The notes: generated by a model not told the origin, from the letters alone. A DNA stretch of 45,293 nucleotides from Nautiliaceae bacterium (GCA_027062285.1 JAMOTL010000030.1:1-45293); one strand, 5' to 3'; shown: positions 16,825 through 25,905, counted from the stretch's first letter. Numbers and translations are program-made.

Positions 16825-17502
16825 TCACTTTTCCATAACCACGATTAATTTTTCCGCTTCTTCGCTGCCATAAAGAGAAATTGGAATTACTTCTTTTAAT
16901 TTCATACCGCTTATTTTTTCTATTTCCGGCAAAGTATGAAAATATTGAATTATACTTTTTTGACTTTTTACATAACATTCGTCATTTTTTTTCTCAAACA
17001 GTGTAATTTCAGTAATTAATTTATCATTCTCAAATTCACTATAAAGCACGGAAAATCGGTTTTCATCCTCAGCTTTTAATGTTCCTACCGCAAGTTCTTC
17101 CATAGCATAAAGAGTATTTATATCAAATATAAAATATTTTTCTATTCTCTTTTTTACACACGAAAAAAATCTTTTTAATTCTTCTGCGTTCATATAATTT
17201 ATAACATCAAAAATTGCTACAGCACTTTCAAAGCTTTTATTAAGTCCGCAAACATTAACCGCTTCACAATCACATCCTTTTTTTATTGCTTTTTTTATCT
17301 GATTTTCACTTAAATCTATTCCAAAAACATTTATTCCTTCTTCTTTCGCCATTAAACAAAAATCACCGCTGCCACAACCTATATCTAAAACCTCATTAAT
17401 TTCATATTTTTTTAAAACTTCTATAAATTTACCCCATAAAATATGAGCGGCTTCTTTATCCAAAAAAAGTTCTTCGACTTTTGCGTATAATTCAAGCCCC
17501 AT
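16825..17502 (-). CDS. Class I SAM-dependent methyltransferase
   Basis: A 225-residue methyltransferase with motif I VLDIGCGSGDF (about residues 38-48), the acidic strand end GIDLSENQ (about 62-69) and a motif IV-like AIFDVINYM. No substrate-specifying domain is visible. It is the last gene of the rpoD-led operon and overlaps hisG by 11 bases. Small-molecule, protein and lipid substrates are all possible. Confidence 0.8.
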   Translation of the reverse strand: MGLELYAKVEELFLDKEAAHILWGKFIEVLKKYEINEVLDIGCGSGDFCLMAKEEGINVFGIDLSENQIKKAIKKGCDCEAVNVCGLNKSFESAVAIFDVINYMNAEELKRFFSCVKKRIEKYFIFDINTLYAMEELAVGTLKAEDENRFSVLYSEFENDKLITEITLFEKKNDECYVKSQKSIIQYFHTLPEIEKISGMKLKEVIPISLYGSEEAEKLIVVMEK

Positions 17503-18103
17503 GAACTTCCCTTATTTTCTCAACAAGCTCTAAGATTTCAGGCTTTTTAGTCAAAAAAGAATTCTTATTGGCAATAAGTCTCGCAGAGGAATATAAAATC
17601 GTCTCTTTTTCCTCAAGCCCGTTTTCTCTAAGAGTGGAACCTGTTTCAACAATATCCACTATTACGTCACTCAATCCCACAAGAGGCGCCAGTTCAATCG
17701 AGCCGTTTAATTTAATTATTTCAGCCGGAATTCCTTTTTTACTAAAATAATCTTTGGCAATATTAGCAAGCTTACTGGCTATTTTTATTTCGCTTTTTTG
17801 CTTATAACTTTCGTCCCCTTTTATTCCACCTACACTCACTCTACATTTACCAAGCCCCAAATCCATAAGTTCCAATACGTCACTTCTAAGTTCGGTTATC
17901 ACGTCATAACCCACAACTCCGATATCGGCAGCCTGTTTTTCCACATAAGTCGCAACGTCCCAGTTTCTAACGTTCAAAAAAGTAAATCCAGCTTTTTTTA
18001 ATATAAGTTTTCTGTTTTCAAATTCAAAATCTTCATTAAAAATTTTCTTAAAAATATCCAAAACCTCTTTTGCTATTCTTCCTTTTGGCAATGCTATAGT
18101 CAT
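17492..18103 (-). CDS. hisG: ATP phosphoribosyltransferase, short form
   Basis: A 203-residue HisG catalytic subunit, first enzyme of histidine synthesis (ATP plus PRPP). The conserved start TIALPKGRIAKE, the ADIGVVGYDVI block and the PRPP-binding VDIVETGSTLRENGL loop (about residues 149-163) are present. It lacks the ~80-residue C-terminal histidine-binding domain of long-form HisG, so by family knowledge it should need HisZ for activity and feedback control. No hisZ is in this window. It overlaps the methyltransferase start and lies one base after coaX. Confidence 0.94.
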   Translation of the reverse strand: MTIALPKGRIAKEVLDIFKKIFNEDFEFENRKLILKKAGFTFLNVRNWDVATYVEKQAADIGVVGYDVITELRSDVLELMDLGLGKCRVSVGGIKGDESYKQKSEIKIASKLANIAKDYFSKKGIPAEIIKLNGSIELAPLVGLSDVIVDIVETGSTLRENGLEEKETILYSSARLIANKNSFLTKKPEILELVEKIREVHGA

Positions 18104-18104
18104 T

Positions 18105-18722
18105 TTAATCCTTTAACTCTTTTATAGTTTGAATCATTCCTCTAAAAACCAAATCTTTTATATAAATTCCATCTACGAATCTGCTTAAAAATTTTCCATC
18201 TCCTCCCGTTAGATAAACTTTTTTATTTTTTTTTAAATAATTTATCATAAGCACAATAGCTCCGATACTTCCGAAACTCACCGCTTCACAGGTATTTTGA
18301 GGAAGCTTATTAAAATCTATTTCGCAAAAATTCATATCAAGTCTATCCGAAATTCTACCAAAAGCCTCTTTAAAAGCATGAATTCCTGGCATTATTACTC
18401 CGCCTAAATGAACTCCGTTTTGCATAACGTCTATAGTAACAGCACTTCCGGCATCCACTACGACTCCGTCGTTTACAGTTTTACACGCCATAATTCTATC
18501 TATTCCAAGCCCCTCGTAAGAAGTATCAAAAATAACTTTTTTCCTCAAATTAACAGCATGCGGATTAAATTTTAAAAACTCTTTTTCTTTTTTTTCATTA
18601 ACACTTATATAATATATATCTCTCGCAAATTTTTTAGGGGTTTTAAGATTATACGTTTTGCCGTCTTCCCATATATGAATATTCGTATTTCCAATATCCG
18701 CTAAAACCACAAAATTCTCCAA
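18105..18722 (-). CDS. coaX: Type III pantothenate kinase
   Basis: A protein of about 205 residues catalysing the first step of coenzyme A synthesis. It has the ASKHA-type phosphate motif ADIGNTNIHIWEDG near the N-terminus, then VVDAGSAVTIDVM and LGGVIMPGI. The start is ambiguous: a TTG at 18722, or a GTG at 18710 that has GGAG six bases upstream and would give a protein four residues shorter. Either start overlaps the end of the preceding unknown gene. Confidence 0.9.
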   Translation of the reverse strand: MENFVVLADIGNTNIHIWEDGKTYNLKTPKKFARDIYYISVNEKKEKEFLKFNPHAVNLRKKVIFDTSYEGLGIDRIMACKTVNDGVVVDAGSAVTIDVMQNGVHLGGVIMPGIHAFKEAFGRISDRLDMNFCEIDFNKLPQNTCEAVSFGSIGAIVLMINYLKKNKKVYLTGGDGKFLSRFVDGIYIKDLVFRGMIQTIKELKD

Positions 18723-19000
18723 TCCTTTAACTCATCTTTGGCTTTTGAACAGATAGGTCCGTTTAAAATCAAAATCTTTTTTTTATATCTAAAATTTATT
18801 TGCGGCACTAATTCTTTTAAAATCTCTATATCTTTTCTTAAAAAACGACTTTTTTTATCAAAAATCGCTATAAAACAGTATTCGTTTTTTATATTAACAC
18901 CTAAATAAGCTTTTATTTTTTTTCGGGTATTAAATTTTATCTCTTCGAGTTTTTTACAAATTATTCCGTTTTTTTGAAGTAAATCTATTACTTTTTTCAT
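18701..19000 (-). CDS. Conserved-looking protein of unknown function
   Basis: A 99-residue, basic, soluble protein that I do not recognise. It has no signal peptide, membrane segment or metal motif. It overlaps xer by 4 bases and coaX at its 3' end, so it is translated as part of the operon. A C-terminal block KILILNGPICSKAKDELKDW looks like a strand-loop-helix and is the most likely conserved part. Three cysteines (about 15, 42 and 84) do not form a known motif. Confidence 0.6.
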   Translation of the reverse strand: MKKVIDLLQKNGIICKKLEEIKFNTRKKIKAYLGVNIKNEYCFIAIFDKKSRFLRKDIEILKELVPQINFRYKKKILILNGPICSKAKDELKDWRILWF

Positions 19001-19842
19001 TCCAAATCTTCAAGAGGATGATATTTTAAAACCGTATCTTTTAAGTTTTCTTTTTGGATATGTGTATAAATCTGGGTAGTATTTAAAGAAGCATGACCCA
19101 AAAGTTCCTGAACCACTCTTAAATCCGCTCCTCCTAAAACCAAAGAAGTGGCAAATGAATGTCTAAGTACGTGGGGAGAAACGTTTAGGTATTTTTTGGT
19201 GATATTAAAAGCACTGATACGGCTGAGTTTTTCACAGTTTTTGTTAACAAAAAGATATTCGCTGTTACATGGTCTTTTATGTAGATATTCTTTTATAGCA
19301 TTTAAAGCCACATCTGCTATCGGCACTAAACGTTGTTTTTCCCCCTTTGCCATTTCAACCCTAACCCATCCGTCTTCAATATCATTAAGCTTAACATTTA
19401 AAGCTTCGCTTATTCTTAAACCTGTGGCATACAAAAACAAAATCAAGGCTTTATCTCTTAATTCAAACCAGCTTGATTCCAAATTTATTGCTGAAACCGA
19501 ATTTAATATTTCATCTTTTTGTAAATATTTAGGTAATGATTTTGGAATTTTTGCCTGTTTTATTTTAAACTTTTCATTTATCATATCGCGCTTATACGCA
19601 AATTCGAAAAAAGAATTAATAGCGCTTAATTTTCTGTTTAATGAACGTTTATTTTCTATTTGGGATAAAAATCTTATAACATCTGAAGAATCAGCTTCAA
19701 TGATGCTTTTTTTTAAAAATTCTTCAAATTGGTTTAAATCTCTTTTATAAGCATCATAAGTATTTTTACTTACGCCTTTATTGATTAAAAGATATTCCAA
19801 AAAAGCCTCAAGATATCTACTCAATAAAATACACCTTATCAC
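18997..19842 (-). CDS. Xer-type tyrosine recombinase
   Basis: A protein of about 281 residues with an N-terminal SAM-like core-binding domain (about 10-90) and a catalytic domain holding the tyrosine recombinase residues: Arg in YATGLRISEAL, His-x-x-Arg in SPHVLRHSFAT, His in LLGHASLNTTQIYTH, and the nucleophile Tyr in that same block. Size and sequence fit XerC/XerD, so chromosome-dimer resolution is likely. It sits in a housekeeping operon with no phage genes nearby. The start is either GTG 19842 or TTG 19824; the latter has AAGGTG upstream. Confidence 0.88.
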   Translation of the reverse strand: MIRCILLSRYLEAFLEYLLINKGVSKNTYDAYKRDLNQFEEFLKKSIIEADSSDVIRFLSQIENKRSLNRKLSAINSFFEFAYKRDMINEKFKIKQAKIPKSLPKYLQKDEILNSVSAINLESSWFELRDKALILFLYATGLRISEALNVKLNDIEDGWVRVEMAKGEKQRLVPIADVALNAIKEYLHKRPCNSEYLFVNKNCEKLSRISAFNITKKYLNVSPHVLRHSFATSLVLGGADLRVVQELLGHASLNTTQIYTHIQKENLKDTVLKYHPLEDLE

Positions 19843-20827
19843 TATTGTATATTTTGCATCCTTCTATTTTCAAAGGAGCCTTAGTATCAAAATCCGTACC
19901 CTCAAAAACAGTTACATTCAAATCTTTTGAAATTTTTATAAGATATTTGTTTGAAGTAACGGTATAAATATTTCCATTACAAACACCTGGAGCAAAATAA
20001 TCCGCAAAAGGTAAGTTTATTTCTTTTAATTTTTTTAAATTAGTGTCAAATTTAATTATTTTGCCGTCCACCAAAAAAACAAAAAGATTTTTATCCATAT
20101 TTATTATATGTTTTATATCTCCTTGAAAATCAATAAGATAATTCGGATCGAAAAGAATAATTTTTTGAGGAGTAGCCATAAACAGCTGATTATTTACAAT
20201 TTTTAAGAAAATAATATTGTTTAAAATATTATCGTCAGCCAAATCTATGTTTCTTATAAATTTATTTCCTCTTAAATCATATACTCCGATTTTTGAATTT
20301 AAAAGAGGAAAAAGAATTAAGTCGTTATAAAAAACAGGAGAAGACTTTAAATATTTAGCGATTATCACAGGTTCGTTTTCCTGATAAAAAATAAGAGCAT
20401 TTTTTTTCAAATCATATATTCCGATAGCGTTATTTTCAAACGTTAAAGCTATAAAATTTCTTTTTTTAGAAGCGCTTGCCACCATGTACGGAAAAGGTAT
20501 TATTTTTTTCTCTTTTATTAAAAGAAGTTTATCCCCCCTAACCGCTAAATCGTCATTAATTTTTTTATATTTACCAAGTTTATTTCCATTTTTGTCATAA
20601 TATACCCACTCTCCTCTTACTCCGTCGTCAATAAATGAATTTCTTTTCACATATTTAAGTTCAAGTGTTTTAAATGTCAGATTTTTTTTAGTGTAATCTC
20701 TTAAATATTCGTTTTTTGTTTGGGATTTTAATACTTTTTCTTTTGGATTTTTCGGAACAAATACATCTTTTGAACTACATCCTAAAAAGAATAACAATAA
20801 TATAGAAAAAATTAAGGACTTTCTCAT
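19817..20827 (-). CDS. Outer-membrane lipoprotein, BamB-like beta-propeller
   Basis: A 336-residue lipoprotein with a clear signal and lipobox ending FLGC (Cys17). The rest is made of short repeated strands, for example GIYDLKKNALIFYQENEP and IGVYDLRGNKFIRNIDL, like the PQQ-type blades of a beta-propeller. The preceding gene is a YfgM-like TPR protein, and yfgM-bamB adjacency is common in Proteobacteria. I therefore infer a divergent BamB, a helper of outer-membrane protein insertion. The sequence identity is too weak to be sure. It overlaps its upstream gene by 4 bases. Confidence 0.65.
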   Translation of the reverse strand: MRKSLIFSILLLFFLGCSSKDVFVPKNPKEKVLKSQTKNEYLRDYTKKNLTFKTLELKYVKRNSFIDDGVRGEWVYYDKNGNKLGKYKKINDDLAVRGDKLLLIKEKKIIPFPYMVASASKKRNFIALTFENNAIGIYDLKKNALIFYQENEPVIIAKYLKSSPVFYNDLILFPLLNSKIGVYDLRGNKFIRNIDLADDNILNNIIFLKIVNNQLFMATPQKIILFDPNYLIDFQGDIKHIINMDKNLFVFLVDGKIIKFDTNLKKLKEINLPFADYFAPGVCNGNIYTVTSNKYLIKISKDLNVTVFEGTDFDTKAPLKIEGCKIYNSDKVYFIE

Positions 20828-21381
20828 TTAACTATCCCATAATGAATTAAATAAGTTGCAATAGGTTTAAACTGTGAATCCTGAGGAATTTGACTTGCCA
20901 ACATAACAGCTTTTTGTCTATTCCCTTTTTCAAGATACAATCTTATAAGAGCAACTCTTACGGAATTTTTTAAAATTTTATATTTCGGATTGTTAAGATA
21001 AGATTCGAGTGCTTCAACAGTTCCTTTTTTCATCGCTTCTTTATATGCTTTTATTTCTTCCAAAGATTTAGTATCAATTTTGCTAAATTCGCCTTTTTGA
21101 AGTAAATATAAATCATAAAGTTTTTTATCAGCTCTTAATCTCTCAAGCGCTTCTTGGTTATTCGGATTATTCATCACCTCTTCAAGTGCTTCGTTTGCCA
21201 CTATCAACTGCTGGGTTTTATAATAATCATAAGCGTTTATCCCTATCAAAACTATAACTATTAAAGCAGAAAAAATTATCAACGGCTTTTTATATTTTTT
21301 TATAAATTTTTCTAATTGAAAAACTTTTATAAGTAATTCTTCTTCTTTTTTTATTTCTTCTTTTACCTCTTTAATATCCAT
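20824..21381 (-). CDS. YfgM-like membrane-anchored TPR protein
   Basis: A 185-residue protein with an N-terminal cytoplasmic stretch, one transmembrane helix near residues 33-51, and a helical, TPR-like periplasmic domain. This is the architecture of YfgM/TPR_21 proteins, which associate with the Sec translocon and periplasmic chaperones in E. coli. It shares one base with lpxK and overlaps the BamB-like lipoprotein gene by 4 bases. Confidence 0.7.
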   Translation of the reverse strand: MDIKEVKEEIKKEEELLIKVFQLEKFIKKYKKPLIIFSALIVIVLIGINAYDYYKTQQLIVANEALEEVMNNPNNQEALERLRADKKLYDLYLLQKGEFSKIDTKSLEEIKAYKEAMKKGTVEALESYLNNPKYKILKNSVRVALIRLYLEKGNRQKAVMLASQIPQDSQFKPIATYLIHYGIVK

Positions 21382-22313
21382 TATTCGCCTTTTTCTTGAA
21401 ATTTTATCAAATATTCTTCTATTTTGCTTAATACATCTTCTTTTATAGCCATTTCGAGTTCTAAAACATTTATCTCAATAGGGAATTTTTCAAGTTTCAC
21501 CGCATCTTTTTTTGTAGTCACTATTTTTTTATCTTTATATTCGCTTAAATCCTCCCATTTAAAATCATAATGATCGGGAAAAAATTCATACTTTCCTTTC
21601 CAGTATTTTAAAAGACGTTTAGGTTTTGAAATCCCGCTTATTAAAATCTCACCATTTGGAACTTTAACTCTACGAATAAAATCCTCTCCTTCTTTCAAAA
21701 TAACATCGGCATATTTTAAAGCGATCCTGGGAAATCTGTATCCTCCGGCAGGCAAAGGGAAAGGATTTTTTATTTTCTCATCTATTACGATATTCAGCTT
21801 TTTAAAAGGCTTGTCAAATCCGTCGTCCAAAATCACAAATCCGGCACCCATATTTTTAGCTTTTAAAATTCCCTCTTTTCTATTTTCGCATACTATTACA
21901 GTCGCTTTTGTATCCCTGGCTATTTCCATAGCTTCATCACCGCTTTTTTCGACGGGTGTTTTAATATTTCCCCATTCACTGACTACCAAAAGACCTCTGC
22001 TTTTTCTGCCGTACCCTCTAAGGATCACCGCGGGTTTATATTTTTGAAAATGATTGGCAATTTTAATGCTTAATGGGGTTTTTCCGCTGCCTCCGATAAT
22101 TATATTACCTATACTTATAATCGGAATACCTAAATTTTCATATTTTTTCGGAAATTTAAAATGAAGAAAGGTCATATAAAAAAAAGAAAAAGGAAGCAAA
22201 AGCAATATAAAAGGCCAATGATACCATTTAGGATAAAACAGCATTTCTTCAAAAAAAGAATATATACCTTTTAAAAATTTATATCTTTTAAAAGCGATCT
22301 TTTGAACGGACAT
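21381..22313 (-). CDS. lpxK: Tetraacyldisaccharide 4'-kinase
   Basis: A 310-residue kinase of lipid A synthesis that phosphorylates the 4' position of the disaccharide precursor at the inner membrane. The P-loop GNIIIGGSGKTP (about residues 67-78) and the following ILRGYGRKSRG block (about 97-107) are diagnostic. An N-terminal hydrophobic segment (about 34-52) anchors it. Two bases separate it from nadE; pairing of lpxK and nadE is familiar from Campylobacter and Helicobacter. Confidence 0.94.
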   Translation of the reverse strand: MSVQKIAFKRYKFLKGIYSFFEEMLFYPKWYHWPFILLLLPFSFFYMTFLHFKFPKKYENLGIPIISIGNIIIGGSGKTPLSIKIANHFQKYKPAVILRGYGRKSRGLLVVSEWGNIKTPVEKSGDEAMEIARDTKATVIVCENRKEGILKAKNMGAGFVILDDGFDKPFKKLNIVIDEKIKNPFPLPAGGYRFPRIALKYADVILKEGEDFIRRVKVPNGEILISGISKPKRLLKYWKGKYEFFPDHYDFKWEDLSEYKDKKIVTTKKDAVKLEKFPIEINVLELEMAIKEDVLSKIEEYLIKFQEKGE

Positions 22314-22315
22314 TA

Positions 22316-23113
22316 TTATAACCTGATATCTCTTTCATAAAGAAAATCGTGTCCTACGGTTCTGCTTTTTAGTTTAGCAATAATCGGTAATTTTCTTTTA
22401 AATTGATTTTGATAAATTTTTTTGAGAATAAATTCAACCAAGTTCGGGTCATATTTTTTTAAAAGTTCTTCTTTTGTAGCTCTGTTATCAACAAAATCTT
22501 CTAAAACCGGATCTATCTCTTCATATGAATACCCAAGTTCTTTTTCGTCGCTTTGTCCTTCCCACAAATCGGCACTTGGCGGTTTGTTGATTATACTTTC
22601 AGGTACTCCTAAATACTTGGCAAATTCAAAAATTTCCGTTTTATAAAGATCTCCTATAGGATTAAGAGCGCTCGCCAAATCTCCAAAAAGAGTCCCGTAT
22701 CCAAGCATCAGCTCGCTTTTATTGCTTGTACCAATTACCAAAGCTTTAAGCTCAGCTGATTTGTCATATAAAACGGCCATTCTCATCCGTGCGCTGAAAT
22801 TCCCAAGCCTTACTCTGTCATCAATAGGATAAGCTTCTAAAAGAGGGGCAATCGAAATAATCTCATAATTTATATTAAATTTTTTACAAAGTTCTTTTGC
22901 GTCTTTTATACTTGACTCGCTTGAATGTTGGCTTGGCAGCATAAAAGCTTTAAAATTATCTCCCAATGCTTTTTTGGCAAGAACGGCCACAACGGCACTG
23001 TCAATACCGCCGCTTAAACCGCATATGCCTTTTTTCAGTCCTGTTTTTGTTATCTCTTCTTTAATAAAACGGATTAAAAATTCTTCAATCAGCTCCCACT
23101 TTTTCAAAATCAC
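22316..23113 (-). CDS. nadE: NAD+ synthase, ammonia-dependent
   Basis: A 265-residue enzyme converting deamido-NAD to NAD using ATP and ammonia. The ATP-pyrophosphatase P-loop is [11 protein letters not shown] (about 33-43), and [17 protein letters not shown] marks the substrate region. There is no glutaminase domain, so free ammonia is the nitrogen donor. Translation most likely starts at GTG 23113 inside the rpoD stop (GTGA overlap). Confidence 0.95.
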   Translation of the reverse strand: MILKKWELIEEFLIRFIKEEITKTGLKKGICGLSGGIDSAVVAVLAKKALGDNFKAFMLPSQHSSESSIKDAKELCKKFNINYEIISIAPLLEAYPIDDRVRLGNFSARMRMAVLYDKSAELKALVIGTSNKSELMLGYGTLFGDLASALNPIGDLYKTEIFEFAKYLGVPESIINKPPSADLWEGQSDEKELGYSYEEIDPVLEDFVDNRATKEELLKKYDPNLVEFILKKIYQNQFKRKLPIIAKLKSRTVGHDFLYERDIRL

Positions 23114-24924
23114 CCTTCGATATAATTTTTAAGCAATTTTCCGATATTCGGATGTCTTAATTTTTTAATCGCACTGCTTTCGATTTGTCTAACCCTCTCA
23201 CGTGTTACGTTAAGAGCTTTTCCGATTTCTTCAAGGGTTCTCTCACTCTTATCCGGCATTAAACCGAATCTCATTTTAATAACGGCTTTTTCTCTTTCGT
23301 TAAGATTTTCTAAAATCTCTTCGATATGCTTTCTTAAATCTTCATGAACGACTTCTTCATAAGGATTACTAAAAGTTTTATCTTCTATAAAATCTCCGAA
23401 TTTTCCGTCTTCTTCTTCACCGACAGGTGCTTCAAGAGACACCGGTTCTTTTGAAATTTTAAGAATTTGTTTGACCTTTTCAATAGGCATTTTCATCTCT
23501 TTGGCAATCACTTCAAGAGTAGGTTCTTTTCCTTCTTCCTGAACGTATTTTCTTATGATTTTATTGATTTGATTTATATTTTCTATCATATGTATAGGAA
23601 TTCTAACCGTTCTTGCCTGGTCAGCTATGGCACGGCTGATTGCCTGACGTATCCACCATGTGGCATAAGTCGAAAATTTATAACCTTTTTCAAATTCGAA
23701 TTTATCAATGGCTTTCATAAGCCCTATATTTCCTTCTTGAATCAAATCAAGAAACGGAAGACCTCTGTTTGTATATTTTTTGGCAATACTTACGACAAGT
23801 CTCAGGTTGGCGCGTGCCATTTTCTCTTTTGCTTCGGTTACGATTTTTTTACCGCGTTTTAGCTGTTCTAAAATCACTTCAAGCTTTTTAGGCTCCATAC
23901 CGAACATATTCTCGCTGGCTTTTTTCGCTTCCACAAGCTTTTTAATATCCATATAAACATTTACCATTGTGTGTTCCGGAACCATAGCCGCTATATCCTC
24001 TTTACTTAGTTCCGTAATTTTACTTAAGATTTCTTTATGAAGTTTTCTTAGCTGCTCGTTAAACAAAGGCAGTTTATACTCTTTTTTCTTAAGTTCCTTT
24101 TCAAAATCTTTATCACCTTTTAACGCCGTTTCAACCGTTTTTACGATTTCATTTATAAGTTTTGAAGTATATCCGAGCTCATTTAAAGCTTCTTTTACTT
24201 TTTTCTTTTTAAAAGTAAGCTGTAATATTTTATGAAGTCTTTCATCTTCAGGCAATGAAGTATCTTTAAGAACTTTATCATATTCATCAATTACTTTTTC
24301 CCATTCTTTTTTGGCTTTTTCTAAATTTTTGAAAAGTTCATTAATTCTTTTTTCGCGAAGAGAGATTTTTTTATTCTTTTTACCTTCTTTCGTATCCTCA
24401 TCTTCCACTTCTTCTTCTTCAACAAAATTTTTAAAAAGTTCTTTTACTCTTCTTTCCCTGTTTAAAAGAGGCTCTTTATATTTTAATACCAAATCGATTA
24501 AAAAAGGAATCGAACAAATAGCATCAAGAATAATTTCTTCTCCAAGCTGAATCCTTCTAAAAATTTCAACCTCTTCATCTTTATCTAAAAGAGGTATATG
24601 CCCCATTTCCCTTAGATACATTCTGACAGGACTGTCTGAGCGGCTCCATTCAAGAAGTTCTTTATCTTTTAAAATATCTTCAGCAAGTTCTTCTTTTTTT
24701 CTCTCTCGCTCTTCTTCGCTTTTTACTACGTCTTCTAAATTTTTAAGTTTAGCAACCTCAGCTGCTGTCATAAGTCTTATATTATTCTCTTTAGCAAGCT
24801 CTAAAATCTCTTTTGTCTCTTTTTTAGTAGGAGCTTTAGGTAATAAATTTACAATACTCTCATAAGTAACAATTCCGTTTTTATTGTCTTTAAACAGTTT
24901 TACAAGTTCTTTTGGAAGTGCCAT
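23110..24924 (-). CDS. rpoD: RNA polymerase primary sigma factor
   Basis: A 604-residue sigma-70. Region 1.1 occupies the N-terminus; region 1.2 contains [17 protein letters not shown]; and a charged non-conserved insert (about residues 165-235) is rich in E, D and K. Region 2 has [20 protein letters not shown] and [15 protein letters not shown]. Region 4 ends in the helix-turn-helix [20 protein letters not shown]. It heads a nine-gene overlapping operon, which puts NAD, lipid A, coenzyme A and histidine genes under the sigma-factor promoter. An AAGGAG ribosome site precedes the ATG. Confidence 0.96.
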   Translation of the reverse strand: MALPKELVKLFKDNKNGIVTYESIVNLLPKAPTKKETKEILELAKENNIRLMTAAEVAKLKNLEDVVKSEEERERKKEELAEDILKDKELLEWSRSDSPVRMYLREMGHIPLLDKDEEVEIFRRIQLGEEIILDAICSIPFLIDLVLKYKEPLLNRERRVKELFKNFVEEEEVEDEDTKEGKKNKKISLREKRINELFKNLEKAKKEWEKVIDEYDKVLKDTSLPEDERLHKILQLTFKKKKVKEALNELGYTSKLINEIVKTVETALKGDKDFEKELKKKEYKLPLFNEQLRKLHKEILSKITELSKEDIAAMVPEHTMVNVYMDIKKLVEAKKASENMFGMEPKKLEVILEQLKRGKKIVTEAKEKMARANLRLVVSIAKKYTNRGLPFLDLIQEGNIGLMKAIDKFEFEKGYKFSTYATWWIRQAISRAIADQARTVRIPIHMIENINQINKIIRKYVQEEGKEPTLEVIAKEMKMPIEKVKQILKISKEPVSLEAPVGEEEDGKFGDFIEDKTFSNPYEEVVHEDLRKHIEEILENLNEREKAVIKMRFGLMPDKSERTLEEIGKALNVTRERVRQIESSAIKKLRHPNIGKLLKNYIEG

Positions 24925-24980
24925 TAAATCTCCTTAAAGTTTTGGGTGAAGAAGTTAAAATTCAAAAAATTCTAAATTCT

Positions 24981-25008
24981 TTACCTAAGGTAAGCTGTAA
25001 TTATACCA
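24981..25008 (-). promoter_or_regulatory. rpoD promoter (extended -10) with a palindrome at +1
   Basis: On the minus strand TGGTATAAT (TATAAT at 25005-25000) is an extended -10 element. The expected start falls near 24993, exactly where a perfect 13-base palindrome, TTACCT-A-AGGTAA (24981-24993), begins. It could be an operator or a 5' hairpin of the transcript. The rest of the 145-base gap to flgF is AT-rich with a sigma-54 promoter on the other strand. Confidence 0.5.
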
Positions 25009-25027
25009 TAAATTAATCCAATTTGTT

Positions 25028-25045
25028 TTGGAACGTTTTTTGCTT
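25028..25045 (+). promoter_or_regulatory. Sigma-54 promoter of flgF
   Basis: TTGGAACGTTTTTTGCTT carries GG (25030-25031) and GC (25042-25043) at the exact 12-base spacing of -24/-12 elements and matches the GGAA-N6-TTGCTT form seen for flagellar genes in Campylobacter. The start should lie near 25055, 15 bases before the ATG. Confidence 0.85.
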
Positions 25046-25069
25046 ATTATAAACAAAAAAGGTTAAGGT

Positions 25070-25858
25070 ATGATTAACGGATATTACGGTGCCACAGGGG
25101 CGATGGTAACCCAGTTTAACAGATTAAACGTAATCTCAAACAATCTCGCCAACGTAAATACTGACGGCTTTAAACAAGACGATATTATAATCGGCAGTTT
25201 CGAGAGACTATTTAGTGAAAAAAGAGATATTCTGCCGCTTGAAAACAATACAAAAGAAGCGGCTAAATTTATCAACAGAAGTCTAAATAAAGTTCCTCAG
25301 GTTGTAGAAGAATATACGAACTTTTCTCTCGGGAATATGCTAAAAACATCAAATCCTTTAGACGTGGCGCTCCAAAAACAAAATAGTTTTTTTGTAATCA
25401 ATACTCAAACCGGAGAAAAACTTACGCGTGCCGGAAATTTCAATCTTGACGCTAATGGTTATCTGGTAACTAAAGAAGGTTATAGGGTTTTAGACATTAA
25501 AAACAGACCTATTCAAATACCGCTTAATGCAAAAAATATAACCATCGATAAAAATGCAAACATTTATGCTGATAATGAAAAAATAGCAACTTTCAAAATA
25601 GTGAGTATCGATGATTTGAACACGATTAAAAAAATAGGAAACAAAATGTGGGATTTTGTCCCGGGAAGTGAAAAAATAGACACGCTCAATACTACAGTCC
25701 AAGGCTTTTTAGAAAAATCAAACGTAAATGTCGTCAAAGAGATGACGGAACTTATAGAAACAAACAGACTCGTAGAACAATATCAAAAAGTTATGACAAC
25801 GTTTATGGATGATTTAAACAGAGACGCTATAGAAAAACTGGCAAACGTCAGAGTTTAG
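25070..25858 (+). CDS. flgF: Flagellar basal-body rod protein, FlgF/FlgG2 type
   Basis: A 262-residue flagellar rod protein. The N-terminal rod motif NRLNVISNNLANVNTDGFKQ (about residues 19-38) and the C-terminal helix with NVNVVKEMTELIETNRLVEQYQ, needed for coiled-coil packing in the rod, are both present. It corresponds to FlgF, called FlgG2 in Campylobacter, and lies before flgG as there. Export is by the flagellar type III apparatus, so there is no signal peptide. It is driven by its own sigma-54 promoter. Confidence 0.9.
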   Translation: MINGYYGATGAMVTQFNRLNVISNNLANVNTDGFKQDDIIIGSFERLFSEKRDILPLENNTKEAAKFINRSLNKVPQVVEEYTNFSLGNMLKTSNPLDVALQKQNSFFVINTQTGEKLTRAGNFNLDANGYLVTKEGYRVLDIKNRPIQIPLNAKNITIDKNANIYADNEKIATFKIVSIDDLNTIKKIGNKMWDFVPGSEKIDTLNTTVQGFLEKSNVNVVKEMTELIETNRLVEQYQKVMTTFMDDLNRDAIEKLANVRV

Positions 25859-25873
25859 GAATAGATTTTGCTT
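25856..25873 (+). promoter_or_regulatory. Sigma-54 promoter of flgG
   Basis: GGAATAGATTTTGCTT has GG at 25858-25859 and GC at 25870-25871, again 12 bases apart. The -24 element begins on the last base of the flgF stop codon. The start would fall near 25882, about 24 bases before the flgG ATG. The AAAAAGGA ribosome site is between them. Confidence 0.75.
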
Positions 25874-25905
25874 TTTATAAATAGAATTTTCAAAAAGGAT
25901 CAAAA

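Noticed and set aside
19148-19750. 200-codon plus-strand frame opposite xer
   Set aside because: The opposite strand encodes a recombinase with all catalytic residues; the antisense frame shows no domain or start signals.
18997-19842. Integrase of a mobile element or integron
   Set aside because: It lies in a housekeeping operon, has XerC/D size, and no attachment repeats, phage genes or cassettes are seen.
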